Source: Acetobacteraceae bacterium
Lineage (GTDB): Bacteria; Pseudomonadota; Alphaproteobacteria; Acetobacterales; Acetobacteraceae
NCBI GenBank assembly: GCA_025354865.1
Contig: JANXMB010000149.1
Span: 1 to 59,187 of the forward strand
Direction of reading: 5' to 3'
DNA: 59,187 bases
Part shown: one piece after another, positions 42,924-51,037 of the stretch
How positions within the stretch are numbered: position 1 is the stretch's first letter
How the letters are laid out: every line of letters starts with the position of its first letter
Program-made: the position numbers and the translations under genes
The notes under the pieces: model-generated
The model's database searches: none
The model's input: only the letters and a program-made list of their open reading frames with translations
Told to the model about the DNA's origin: nothing

Positions 42924-44348
42924 TCAGGCCCGCCCGTAGGTGTCTTCCAGCCGGACGATATCGTCCTCGCCGAGGTAGGCGCCCGACTGTACCTCGATCA
43001 GGGTCAGCGGGATTTTGCCGGGGTTTTCCAGCCGGTGGACGCAGCCGAGCGGCAGATAGACGCTCTCGTTTTCGCGCAGGATCATGATCTCGCTGTCGCG
43101 AGTCACCCGAGCGGTGCCGTTCACGACAACCCAGTGCTCGGCGCGATGGTAATGGCTTTGCAGCGACAATTGCCGGCCGGGATGGACGACGATGCGTTTG
43201 ACCTGGAAGCGGTCGCCGTGGATCAGGCTTTCGTAGAAACCCCAGGGCCGGTGGCCGCGATTATGCGCCGTCGCTTCCGGCCGACCGGCGGCCTTCAGGC
43301 GATCGACGATCTTCTTGACGTCCTGCGCCTTGTCGCGATGCATGGCCAGCACGGCGTCTTCCGTCACCACCAGCACGATATCCTGCAAGCCAACGACGGC
43401 CGCCAGCTTGCCGTCGGCGCGGACGTAACAATTTTCCGCGCCTTCCAGGAACACATCGCCCAGGGTGACGTTGCCGTCCGCATCCTTCGCACCGAGTTCC
43501 CACAGCGCGCTCCAACTCCCGACATCGGACCAACCGATGGCGGCGGGAATGACGGCGGCACGATGGGTGCGTTCGGCCACGGCGTAGTCGAGGCTGATGG
43601 ACGGGCAGGCCGCAAAAGCCTCCACCCCGAGGCGGACAAAATCGAGATCGGTGGTCCGTTCGGCGACCGATTTGCGCACCGCCGGCAGCACATCGGGGGC
43701 GTGGGTTTCCAGTTCCTCCATCAAAGTGCGCGCTGTAAACACGAACATGCCGGAGTTCCAAAGATGCTTACCGCCGGCCAGGAACGCGGCGGCGGTGGCG
43801 GCATCGGGCTTTTCCAGGAAACGAGCGACGGCATGGACGCCGGGCGCGTCGGGAAGTTCCGCACCTTGTTCGATGTAGCCGTAGCCGGTTTCCGGGGCGG
43901 TGGGGCGCATACCGAACGTGACAATGCGACCGAGACGGGCCGCCGCAACCGCGCTGTCCAGCGCCGTCAACAACGCCGGTACGTCGCCGATCGCGGCATC
44001 GGCAGCCATCATCCACAGCACGGTGTCGGGGTCGTCTTCCGCCACCAGCACGGCGGCGGCGGCGATCGCCGGGGCACTGTTGCGACCGATCGGCTCCAGC
44101 ACGATCCGCGCGCCATCGATGCCGGCCCCGCGCAGCTGCTCGGCGATGAGGAAGCGATGCTCCTGATTGCACACGATGATGGGCGGCGCGAAGGCTGGCC
44201 CCTTCGCTCGCAGTGCGGTTTCCTGAATCATCGTGCGATCCGACACCAAGGGCCATAGCTGCTTCGGGAAACTCTCCCGCGAGACAGGCCAAAGGCGCGT
44301 GCCGGAGCCGCCTGAGAGGATCACGGGAACGATACGGGATTGGGTCAT
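42924..44348 (-). CDS. manC: Mannose-1-phosphate guanylyltransferase / mannose-6-phosphate isomerase
   Basis: It makes GDP-mannose from mannose 1-phosphate and GTP for polysaccharides or O-antigen. It has 474 residues from ATG 44348, the size of bifunctional AlgA/ManC. The N-terminal nucleotidyltransferase signature GGSGTRLWPVSR (13-24) and FPKQ are present; FLEKPDAATA and GWSDVGSWSALWE are also family motifs. The C-terminal cupin-type isomerase domain (about 345-474) has RPWGFYESL, VHPGRQLSLQSHYHRAEHWVVV (metal His) and GCVHRLEN. The gene is divergent from the SelW-like gene. Confidence 0.93.
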   Translation of the reverse strand: MTQSRIVPVILSGGSGTRLWPVSRESFPKQLWPLVSDRTMIQETALRAKGPAFAPPIIVCNQEHRFLIAEQLRGAGIDGARIVLEPIGRNSAPAIAAAAVLVAEDDPDTVLWMMAADAAIGDVPALLTALDSAVAAARLGRIVTFGMRPTAPETGYGYIEQGAELPDAPGVHAVARFLEKPDAATAAAFLAGGKHLWNSGMFVFTARTLMEELETHAPDVLPAVRKSVAERTTDLDFVRLGVEAFAACPSISLDYAVAERTHRAAVIPAAIGWSDVGSWSALWELGAKDADGNVTLGDVFLEGAENCYVRADGKLAAVVGLQDIVLVVTEDAVLAMHRDKAQDVKKIVDRLKAAGRPEATAHNRGHRPWGFYESLIHGDRFQVKRIVVHPGRQLSLQSHYHRAEHWVVVNGTARVTRDSEIMILRENESVYLPLGCVHRLENPGKIPLTLIEVQSGAYLGEDDIVRLEDTYGRA

Positions 44349-44432
44349 GGCGCCTGGTCGAAGGTGGAGCCTTTCCTTGCCCAATCGCAGGCGAAATGCC
44401 AAGCTCTTTCCAACCCCGGAGGGATACGAACC

Positions 44433-44651
44433 ATGCGGATCGAGATCGAATTCTGCGGCATGTGAGGCTACGAACCGCGCGCCCGTGCGGCCCGCGACCG
44501 ATTGCTGACAGCAAGCCCCACCGCCGACATCGTCCTGACCAGATCCGGCGGCGGCGTCTTCGAAATCGTGGCCGACGGACAGTTGGCCTATTCGAAGAAA
44601 GCCACCGGACGCTTCCCGACCGACGCCGAGATCGCCGGGGTTCTTGCCTGA
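44433..44651 (+). CDS. SelW-like (Rdx family) protein with in-frame TGA, predicted selenoprotein
   Basis: A 72-codon frame from ATG 44433, with GGAGGG at 44418-44423 nine bases before it, is interrupted only by TGA at codon 11 (44463-44465). Around it the sequence is FCGMUGYEPRA, that is C8-x-x-U11 followed by G-Y, the redox motif of SelW. The end, FEIVADGQLAYSKKATGRFP, is the conserved C-terminal block of the Rdx/SelW/SelT family. Normal reading of TGA would leave a 10-residue peptide. The frame continues cleanly to TGA 44649-44651. A small thioredoxin-fold redox role is known for the family. A possible stem-loop lies nine bases after the TGA. The alternative is a Cys gene broken by TGC or TGT to TGA; no sel genes are in the window. 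The gene precedes the MoxR gene by 50 bases. Confidence 0.8.
44475..44490 (+). promoter_or_regulatory. Candidate bacterial SECIS stem-loop
   Basis: CCGCG (44475-44479) can pair with TGCGG (44486-44490, one G-U pair), leaving a six-base loop (CGCCCG). The loop is about 15-20 bases after the TGA, within the range known for bacterial SECIS elements. The stem is short and the family is poorly conserved in sequence, so the call is tentative. Confidence 0.3.
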
Positions 44652-44701
44652 CCAGCGCTTTGCCCCGACAATCGCGGGGACCGAAGGAAGGATCTCCCCG
44701 C

Positions 44702-45547
44702 GTGGCTGGTTTCAAGAGTACCGAACGTTACATCGCCTCCCGCGATTTGGAGGTCGCGGTCAACGCCGCCGTGACCTTGCAACGACCCTTGTTGGTCAAA
44801 GGCGAACCCGGCACCGGCAAGACCGTTTTGGCGCACGAAGTCGCCCAGTCCCTCGGCCTGCCGTTGATCGAATGGCACATCAAATCCACCACCAAGGCGC
44901 AACAGGGTCTTTACGAATACGACGCCGTGTCCCGCCTGCGCGACGGCCAGCTTGGCGACGAGCGGGTGAAGGACATCGGCAACTACATCGTGCGCGGCAA
45001 ACTCTGGGACGCGTTCGACGCCGAAAAGCAGGTGCTGGTGCTGATCGACGAGATCGATAAAGCCGACATCGAGTTTCCCAACGATCTGCTGCTGGAACTC
45101 GATCGGATGCAGTTCTTCGTCTACGAAACGCGCAAGACCGTGGCGGCGAGATTCCGCCCTATCGTCATCATCACATCGAACAACGAAAAAGAACTGCCCG
45201 ACGCCTTCTTGCGCCGCTGCTTCTTCCATTACATCCGCTTCCCCGATCGCGAAACGATGGAAAAAATCGTCCAGACCCATTACCCCGACATCCGCAAAGA
45301 TCTTGCTCGGGAAGCCCTGAACGTCTTCTTCCAAATCCGCGAAGTGCCGGGCCTGAAGAAGAAACCGGCGACGTCGGAACTGCTGGACTGGCTCAAACTG
45401 CTGATGGTGGAAGATCTGCCGCCCGACGCGCTGCGCAGCAACGAAAAGCAGGTGGTCATCCCGCCGCTGCACGGCGCCCTGCTGAAAAACGAGCAGGACG
45501 TGCACTTGTTCGAGCGTCTGGCCTTCCTGGCGCGCCGGGGCGGCTGA
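44702..45547 (+). CDS. MoxR-type AAA+ ATPase (CoxD-like)
   Basis: A 281-residue AAA+ chaperone ATPase. GTG 44702 follows GGAAGGAT; upstream sequence in the same frame crosses the SelW-like gene and is not used. Walker A GEPGTGKT is at 34-41, Walker B LIDEID at 114-119 (D116, E117), sensor I is ITSNNEKELPDAFLRR, and the C-terminal helical lid follows. MoxR proteins work with VWA proteins to mature metal enzymes; CoxD helps build the Cu-S-Mo site of CO dehydrogenase. The stop overlaps the ATG of the VWA gene. No coxMSL genes are present. Confidence 0.88.
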   Translation: MAGFKSTERYIASRDLEVAVNAAVTLQRPLLVKGEPGTGKTVLAHEVAQSLGLPLIEWHIKSTTKAQQGLYEYDAVSRLRDGQLGDERVKDIGNYIVRGKLWDAFDAEKQVLVLIDEIDKADIEFPNDLLLELDRMQFFVYETRKTVAARFRPIVIITSNNEKELPDAFLRRCFFHYIRFPDRETMEKIVQTHYPDIRKDLAREALNVFFQIREVPGLKKKPATSELLDWLKLLMVEDLPPDALRSNEKQVVIPPLHGALLKNEQDVHLFERLAFLARRGG

Positions 45548-46725
45548 TGTTCTCGCACCTCATCCTTGGGCTACGGTCGGCCGGCCTGCCGGCATCGATT
45601 ACCGAATATCTGACCCTGATGGGGGCGATGAAAGCCGGGGTCGCAGACTACAGCGTCGAGGATTTCTATTTCCTCGCCCGCGCAACCCTGGTGAAAGACG
45701 AACGCCACCTGGACAAATTCGACCGGGTGTTCGGCGCCTGCTTCAAGGGCCTGGAAATGCCGGAAGGCATGAAAGTGCAGGACCTGCCGGAGGAATGGCT
45801 GCGCAAGCTGGCGGAAAAACTCCTCTCGCCCGAGGAAATGGCAAAGATCCAGTCCCTGGGCGGGTTCGAGGCGTTGATGAAGCGCTTGCAAGAACTCCTG
45901 GACGAACAAAAGGAACGTCACCAAGGCGGATCGAAATGGATCGGCACCGCCGGCACATCGCCCTTCGGTGCCTATGGCGCCAACCCCGAAGGCGTGCGCA
46001 TCGGGCAGGATAAATCCCGCAACCGCACCGCAACAAAAGTCTGGGACAAGCGGGAATTCAAGGACCTGGACGATACGGTCGAAATGGGCACCCGCGGCAT
46101 GAAGCTGGCTTTGCGCCGGCTGCGCCGATTTGCTCGGCAAGGCGCCGCAACCGAACTGGATTTGCCGGACACGATCCTGGCAACGGCGAAAAATGCCGGA
46201 TCGCTCGATCTGAAAATGGTGCCGGAGCGGCACAACACCGTCAAAGTGCTGATGCTGTTCGATATCGGCGGTTCCATGGACGACCATGTGAAACTGACCG
46301 AGGAACTCTTTTCCGCCGTGCGGACCGAGTTCAAGCATCTGGAATATTACTACTTCCATAACTGCCCCTACGAGCGCGTATGGAAAAATAACCGACGCCG
46401 TCATGAGGAAGTCATTCCGACCTGGCAGTTGTTGCGCACCTACGGGCCGGATTACAAACTGATCTTCGTCGGCGACGGCGCCATGAGCCCGTACGAAATC
46501 ACCATGGCCGGCGGTTCGGTGGAACATTGGAACGAAGAAACCGGCAATGTCTGGCTGGAACGCCTCAGCGGCCACTACCGACGTGCGGCCTGGCTGAACC
46601 CGACCCCGAAACAAAGCTGGGGGCATGTCCGATCCATTACGATGCTGAACGATTTGATGGAGGGACGCATGTTCCCCCTGACGGTCAACGGCATCGACGA
46701 AATGACCCGGGAACTCAGCCGGTAG
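45547..46725 (+). CDS. VWA domain protein (CoxE-like), pair 1
   Basis: A 392-residue protein coupled to the MoxR ATPase (TGATG overlap). The N-terminal half is alpha-helical, with charged segments and a GTAGTSPFGAYG stretch. The VWA domain begins at about 230: MIDAS is D239-I-G-G-S243, a DxGxS variant in which the second Ser of canonical DxSxS is Gly. Then come FVGDGAMSP and the late HWNEETGNVWL. This fits the CoxE/VWA-containing family. It likely acts as the substrate adaptor of the MoxR ATPase. The target protein is unknown. Confidence 0.85.
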   Translation: MFSHLILGLRSAGLPASITEYLTLMGAMKAGVADYSVEDFYFLARATLVKDERHLDKFDRVFGACFKGLEMPEGMKVQDLPEEWLRKLAEKLLSPEEMAKIQSLGGFEALMKRLQELLDEQKERHQGGSKWIGTAGTSPFGAYGANPEGVRIGQDKSRNRTATKVWDKREFKDLDDTVEMGTRGMKLALRRLRRFARQGAATELDLPDTILATAKNAGSLDLKMVPERHNTVKVLMLFDIGGSMDDHVKLTEELFSAVRTEFKHLEYYYFHNCPYERVWKNNRRRHEEVIPTWQLLRTYGPDYKLIFVGDGAMSPYEITMAGGSVEHWNEETGNVWLERLSGHYRRAAWLNPTPKQSWGHVRSITMLNDLMEGRMFPLTVNGIDEMTRELSR

Positions 46726-46764
46726 CAACATCGTTTCGAACCATAATATTTCGGGAGACACGCC

Positions 46765-47520
46765 ATGGGACGCCTTGCGGGCAAAGTTGCGCTCATTACC
46801 GGATCCGGCACCGGTATCGGCCGCGCAACGGCGAAGAAAATGGCAGCCGAAGGCGCCCGGGTGGTGATCGCCGAATTGAACGTCGCAGCCGGCGAGCAAA
46901 CCGCGCAGATCGTCGTCCAGGCCGGCGGCGATGCGATCTTCGTGCGCACCGATGTCACCGAACCCGACAGCGTCCAGGCCGCGATCGCCCGAGCGGTGCA
47001 GCATTATGGGGCTTTGCATGTGCTGCATAATAATGCGGGCGGCTCGACCAATGTGGACAACACCGTGGTCGAAGCGCCGATTGAGGAATTCTGGCGCGCG
47101 ATCAAACTCGACCTGTTCGGCACATTCCTCGGCTGCCGCTTCGGTATCCCCGCGATCGTTGCGTCCGGCGGCGGGTCGGTGATCAACATGTCGTCGAACG
47201 TTGCCTTGATGGGCATCCCCGGTCGAGATTGTTACACCGCCGCCAAAGGCGGAGTCGCCGCGATCACCCGATCGATGGCGGTGGAATTCGCGCCGCAGAA
47301 AGTCCGTGTCAACGCCATCGCGCCGTCGGCCACCATGACCGACCGGGTGCGAGCCCTGGTCGCCGGCAACACCGCTTTGGACAAGCTGACGCAATCGCAT
47401 TTGGTCGGCTTGATCGAGCCGGAGGACATTGCCGACATGGCGGTCTTCCTTGCGTCGGACGAAACCCGCATGGTGACCGGCCATGTTTATCCGGTGGACA
47501 GCGGCGTAACTATTTCCTGA
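46765..47520 (+). CDS. SDR-family oxidoreductase
   Basis: A 251-residue classical short-chain dehydrogenase/reductase. The NAD(P) motif TGSGTGIG is at 12-19, NNAG at 89-92, catalytic Ser at 143/144 (NMSS), Y157 and K161 (YTAAK). The C-terminal VTGHVYPVDSGVTIS is usual. CGGGAGACACGCC precedes ATG 46765. The substrate is unknown; neighbours include a VOC protein and a second SDR in the same direction, suggesting a small catabolic unit. Confidence 0.88.
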   Translation: MGRLAGKVALITGSGTGIGRATAKKMAAEGARVVIAELNVAAGEQTAQIVVQAGGDAIFVRTDVTEPDSVQAAIARAVQHYGALHVLHNNAGGSTNVDNTVVEAPIEEFWRAIKLDLFGTFLGCRFGIPAIVASGGGSVINMSSNVALMGIPGRDCYTAAKGGVAAITRSMAVEFAPQKVRVNAIAPSATMTDRVRALVAGNTALDKLTQSHLVGLIEPEDIADMAVFLASDETRMVTGHVYPVDSGVTIS

Positions 47521-47535
47521 AGGGGAGCAAACACC

Positions 47536-47943
47536 ATGAAAATCAAGCGTGTCGAACACATCGCCATCGCCGTCGATTCCATCGGGCAATCCCTCGAACT
47601 GATGCGCGATACCTTCGGTTTGAACCTGGAATACGAAGAACAGATTGGCCAAACCAAACTCGCGATGCTGCCCGTCGGCGAAACCTATATCGAGTTGTTG
47701 GAAGGCCTGGGGCCGGAGTCCGGTGTGACCGACTGGATTGCCAAAAAGGGCACCGGTTTGTTCCATATCTGCTTCGAAGTGGACGACATCGAGGGCGCCA
47801 TCGCCGAATTGAAGGCGAAAAACGTCAAGTTGCAGAGCGACACCTGGAAAACCGGCCACGGCGGGTCGAAAATCGTGTTTCTGGACCCCTCGGCCACCGG
47901 CAATGTGGTAATCGAACTCGCCGAACTCGCACCGGGGCATTGA
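47536..47943 (+). CDS. VOC-family protein, methylmalonyl-CoA epimerase-like
   Basis: A 135-residue vicinal-oxygen-chelate protein with the two-repeat fold. It begins VEHIAIAVDSIGQSLELM, and has ETYIELLEGLGPES, GLFHICFEVDDIEGAIAEL and NVVIELAEL. These match methylmalonyl-CoA epimerase positions for metal ligands (His, Gln/Glu, His, Glu). The enzyme would interconvert (R)- and (S)-methylmalonyl-CoA; another VOC function is possible because mutase and carboxylase genes are not nearby. It lies 15 bases after the SDR gene and three before the rhodanese gene. Confidence 0.78.
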   Translation: MKIKRVEHIAIAVDSIGQSLELMRDTFGLNLEYEEQIGQTKLAMLPVGETYIELLEGLGPESGVTDWIAKKGTGLFHICFEVDDIEGAIAELKAKNVKLQSDTWKTGHGGSKIVFLDPSATGNVVIELAELAPGH

Positions 47944-47946
47944 ACC

Positions 47947-48813
47947 ATGGCTGGATTTGCGCACCCCGAATTTCTGGTCGAAACCGACTGGTTGGAACAA
48001 AACCTATCGAATCCCGATGTCGTTGTGCTGGACTGCACCGTGCATCTGCGGATTCAACCGAACGGCCCGTATAAGATCGAGCCGGGTTTGGCGGATTATG
48101 AGAAAGGGCATGTGAAGGGCGCGCAATTCTGCGATGTGCAGCGCGATGTATCGGATTCGACACAAAAAACCAATTTCATGCGCCCCACAGCCGATGCATT
48201 CGCAGCCTCGATGCGTCGTTTCGGTATCAGCAACAATACCCGCGTGGCGACCTACAGCACCGGCAATCCCTGGTGGGCAACCCGGGTTTGGTGGCTACTG
48301 CGCGAATTCGGCCACGACAATGCCGCAGTGCTCAACGGCGGTTGGCAGAAATGGAGCAAGGAAGCCCGCCCAACCGAAACCGGTCCCAGTCCGTCCCGCC
48401 CTGCCGGCACCTTCGTCACGACGGCGGAACGGGGATCGATGGCCAATCTTGCCGATGTGAAAGCGGCAATGGGCGATGCCTCGATCTGCACCCTCAATGC
48501 CCTGATGCCAGCGCAATATGCCGGCACGACATACGGTCGCCCGGGGCAAATTCCAGGCAGCGTGTCCGTTCCGGCTGGGCATCTTTTGGACCCAGCCACC
48601 AACACGTTCCTACCGCCCGACGCATTGCGCGCGCGTTTGGGCGCGGTCGGTGCGTTGGACCGCCCGGTGATTGCTTATTGCGGCGGAGGCATCGCCGCCA
48701 GCGCCGACGCGTTGATCCTGACCATGCTCGGTCATACCAACGTAAAAATCTACGACGCATCGCTATCGGAATGGTCGAAAGACGAAAGTCTGCCGATGGA
48801 AACAGGAGCATAA
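47947..48813 (+). CDS. Two-domain sulfurtransferase (rhodanese/MST type)
   Basis: A 288-residue tandem rhodanese protein that transfers sulfane sulfur. The N-terminal domain (about 8-140) is the inactive copy, with YEKGHVKGAQ and no Cys in the loop. The C-terminal domain has the active-site loop VIAYCGGGIAAS with C245. The loop begins C-G-G-G rather than the C-R-x-G of thiosulfate-specific rhodaneses, so the donor preference is uncertain. It is part of the SDR-VOC-rhodanese-SDR string. Confidence 0.87.
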   Translation: MAGFAHPEFLVETDWLEQNLSNPDVVVLDCTVHLRIQPNGPYKIEPGLADYEKGHVKGAQFCDVQRDVSDSTQKTNFMRPTADAFAASMRRFGISNNTRVATYSTGNPWWATRVWWLLREFGHDNAAVLNGGWQKWSKEARPTETGPSPSRPAGTFVTTAERGSMANLADVKAAMGDASICTLNALMPAQYAGTTYGRPGQIPGSVSVPAGHLLDPATNTFLPPDALRARLGAVGALDRPVIAYCGGGIAASADALILTMLGHTNVKIYDASLSEWSKDESLPMETGA

Positions 48814-48817
48814 TATC

Positions 48818-49597
48818 GTGCGTATGAAAGACAAAATCGGCATCGTCTCCGCTGCCGGATCGGGAATGGGGCGCGCCGGAGCTATTCGTTTCGCCGCCGA
48901 AGGGGCCTCGGTCGCTGTCGTAGACCTGAACCCCGATGCCGTCGCAGCCGTGGTGAAAACCATTACCGACGCCGGCGGCAAAGCCATCGGCCTTTCCGGC
49001 GACCTGACCGATGAGAATTTCGCCCGCAGCATCGTCCGCGACACCACCAAGGCATTCGGCGCGCTGGATTTCCTCTGGAATCACGTCGGCTCCCCCGGTC
49101 CGGCATCGGTCGAAGGTTTGGACTGGAAAGAATACGACTTCACGATGCAATTGAACGTGAAGTCGGTGCTGATCACCACCGAAGTAGCCTTGCCGGAACT
49201 GCGCGCCCGCGGCGGCGGAGCGATTCTGTTTACCGCTTCGACCTCCGGTCTGGTCGGTTCACAGTTCAGCCCAGTCTACAACGTCGCGAAATTCGGCATC
49301 GTCGGCATGGTACGCGGTTTGTCCAAGCGCTATGCTCGGGAGAAAATCCGGGTCAACGCCATCTGCCCGGGGCCCATCAACACCCCGATGCTACGCGTGT
49401 TCGTTGCACGCCCGGACAGCCAGATGCCGGCCGGCGAAACGGCGGAATCGCTGGTGTGGAAACGCGCCGGACAAACCCCGATGGGCCGCCCCGGGGAGCC
49501 GGAGGAAATCGCCAACGCCGCCTTGTTCCTACTGTCGGACGAAGCGTCGTTCGTGACCGGCGTGGCGCTGGCAGTGGATGGCGGCGCGACGGCGTAA
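48818..49597 (+). CDS. SDR-family oxidoreductase with atypical cofactor motif
   Basis: A 259-residue short-chain dehydrogenase. GTG 48818 has AGGAG in good position; ATG 48824 is spaced too far. The usual TGxxxGIG appears as SAAGSGMG (11-18), and NNAG as NHVG (88-91). Y154 and K158 (YNVAK) and the Ser of TASTSG are intact, so catalysis is plausible. The C-terminal VTGVALAVDGGATA is typical. It ends at a strong hairpin shared with the convergent VWA gene. Confidence 0.85.
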   Translation: MRMKDKIGIVSAAGSGMGRAGAIRFAAEGASVAVVDLNPDAVAAVVKTITDAGGKAIGLSGDLTDENFARSIVRDTTKAFGALDFLWNHVGSPGPASVEGLDWKEYDFTMQLNVKSVLITTEVALPELRARGGGAILFTASTSGLVGSQFSPVYNVAKFGIVGMVRGLSKRYAREKIRVNAICPGPINTPMLRVFVARPDSQMPAGETAESLVWKRAGQTPMGRPGEPEEIANAALFLLSDEASFVTGVALAVDGGATA

Positions 49598-49604
49598 CCA
49601 ACCG

Positions 49605-49636
49605 ACGCACGCCGAGCGGATACGTTCGGCGTGCGT
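49605..49636. terminator. Bidirectional hairpin between convergent SDR and VWA genes
   Basis: ACGCACGCCGA (49605-49615) pairs perfectly with TCGGCGTGCGT (49626-49636) around a ten-base loop, eight bases after the SDR stop and 13 before the VWA stop on the other strand. It is followed by TTCGTTATT, a weak T-rich tail. Confidence 0.75.
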
Positions 49637-49648
49637 TTCGTTATTGGG

Positions 49649-51037
49649 CTATCCGGCGTCTTCCAGAATATCGGCGATCGCCCGCTCCAGATGCCGCAGC
49701 GTGTTGCACACCGTCACCAAATTGCAGAACGGGGCATACCGATACATATCCGAATCCCCCGTGCCCCAGGCGGATTTATATTCCGGATTCAACCAGATAA
49801 TCCGTTTCGATCGTTCCGACAGCCGCGCCACGATATCGGTGCGCGGGTCGGTCCGGTTGCCGCGCGCGTCGCCCAGAACGATGATGGTCGTCTTGTTGCT
49901 AACGTCCTTCATCCAGCCTTCCTCGAAATCGGCGAATGAGTTGCCGAAGTTGGAAGAACCGAACCCGATCGTTTCCATGATCTTGGTAATGGCCTGTTCG
50001 ACCGGTTCTTTTTCCAGAATCTCGGACACCTCGATCAACGATCCGGCAAACGCGAACGAGCGAATATCCGACAGCGCCTCGTTCAACGCATAAAGGAACA
50101 TCAGCAGAAACTGCGACATCGGCGCAACGGAACCGGAAACATCGCACAGCACCATCACGCGGGGCTTTTCGATGCGCTTCTGCTTCCACACCGTAATGAA
50201 CGGAATGCCGCCCCAGCCCATGTTCCGACGCATGGTACGCCGGATATCCAACTGTCCGCGCAGCCGCCGCCGCCGGGTTTTCGCATAGCGCGCGGCAAGC
50301 TTCTTCGCCATCTGCCGCACCAATACGCGCATCCGGTCGAGGTCGCGACGCTCCAAATTCGACAAGCGCGCGGATTTAAGCAGCTCTTCGCGGAATTTTT
50401 CCGTTTCGCCCTTCGCGAACAGGATCAAATTGCGCTCGACAAAATCCCGCACGGAATCGCGCAACCGATCGACACTGCCTTCCAGAAATTGCGCCCGTCC
50501 GAGGCCCTCGGGCGTACCGGACTGGCGCAGCGCTTCGATATCGCGCTCGACCCGACGCAACCCCATTTTGTCCAGGATGCGACGCGCGTAGAGATTTTTC
50601 TGCGTGAAGAACCGGATATTTTCGATCCCCGACTCCCGAGCAGCCTTCTCCATCTCGGTCGCTAGCGATGCGCGATCGTCCTGTTCCAGCAACTGTCCCA
50701 GGCCTTGCCCGCTACCGTCGCCCTGACCGCCTTCGCCGCCTTGCGCCCAGGCGGCCGGGGCACGTTGCGCCTCCCCGGTTTCGTCTTCCGCCGCGCCGAG
50801 ATCGTCGCGCTTAAAATAAAGCTCGAACGCCTCGTCGTAGGATGCTTTTTCCTCTGGGGTCTTCGCGAGAATCAGCCCCAAAGAATCTTTCAGAATCTCC
50901 CGGTCGGCGTAACCGATCATCTGCACCGCACGCGCCGCATCGATCCCCTCGGCCGCCGAGACGCGCAGACCGGCGCCTCGGGCGACTTGCAGGAAGCGGC
51001 GCAGCGGTTCACTGGCCGGGGCCGCCGATCCGGACAT
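49649..51037 (-). CDS. VWA domain protein (CoxE-like), pair 2
   Basis: A 462-residue VWA protein. ATG 51037 overlaps the MoxR stop by one base; the longer frame to 51202 lies inside the MoxR gene. The N-terminal part is helical with a Gly/Gln-rich linker (about 98-113) and a basic segment RYAKTRRRRLRGQLDIRRT. The MIDAS is canonical, D299-V-S-G-S303 (DxSxS), followed by FGSSNFGNSFADF and VLGDARGN. This is the CoxE family form with a complete metal site, unlike the first pair. It should act with the ATPase encoded upstream. Confidence 0.88.
   Translation of the reverse strand: MSGSAAPASEPLRRFLQVARGAGLRVSAAEGIDAARAVQMIGYADREILKDSLGLILAKTPEEKASYDEAFELYFKRDDLGAAEDETGEAQRAPAAWAQGGEGGQGDGSGQGLGQLLEQDDRASLATEMEKAARESGIENIRFFTQKNLYARRILDKMGLRRVERDIEALRQSGTPEGLGRAQFLEGSVDRLRDSVRDFVERNLILFAKGETEKFREELLKSARLSNLERRDLDRMRVLVRQMAKKLAARYAKTRRRRLRGQLDIRRTMRRNMGWGGIPFITVWKQKRIEKPRVMVLCDVSGSVAPMSQFLLMFLYALNEALSDIRSFAFAGSLIEVSEILEKEPVEQAITKIMETIGFGSSNFGNSFADFEEGWMKDVSNKTTIIVLGDARGNRTDPRTDIVARLSERSKRIIWLNPEYKSAWGTGDSDMYRYAPFCNLVTVCNTLRHLERAIADILEDAG

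Noticed and set aside
44433-44465. Reading the SelW-like region as a 10-residue leader peptide
   Set aside because: The protein-family match continues strongly after the TGA, so a leader peptide explains less than Sec decoding or a point mutation.
45571-48000. 809-codon minus-strand frame spanning several plus-strand genes
   Set aside because: It crosses the boundaries of VWA, SDR and VOC genes and has no recognisable domain.
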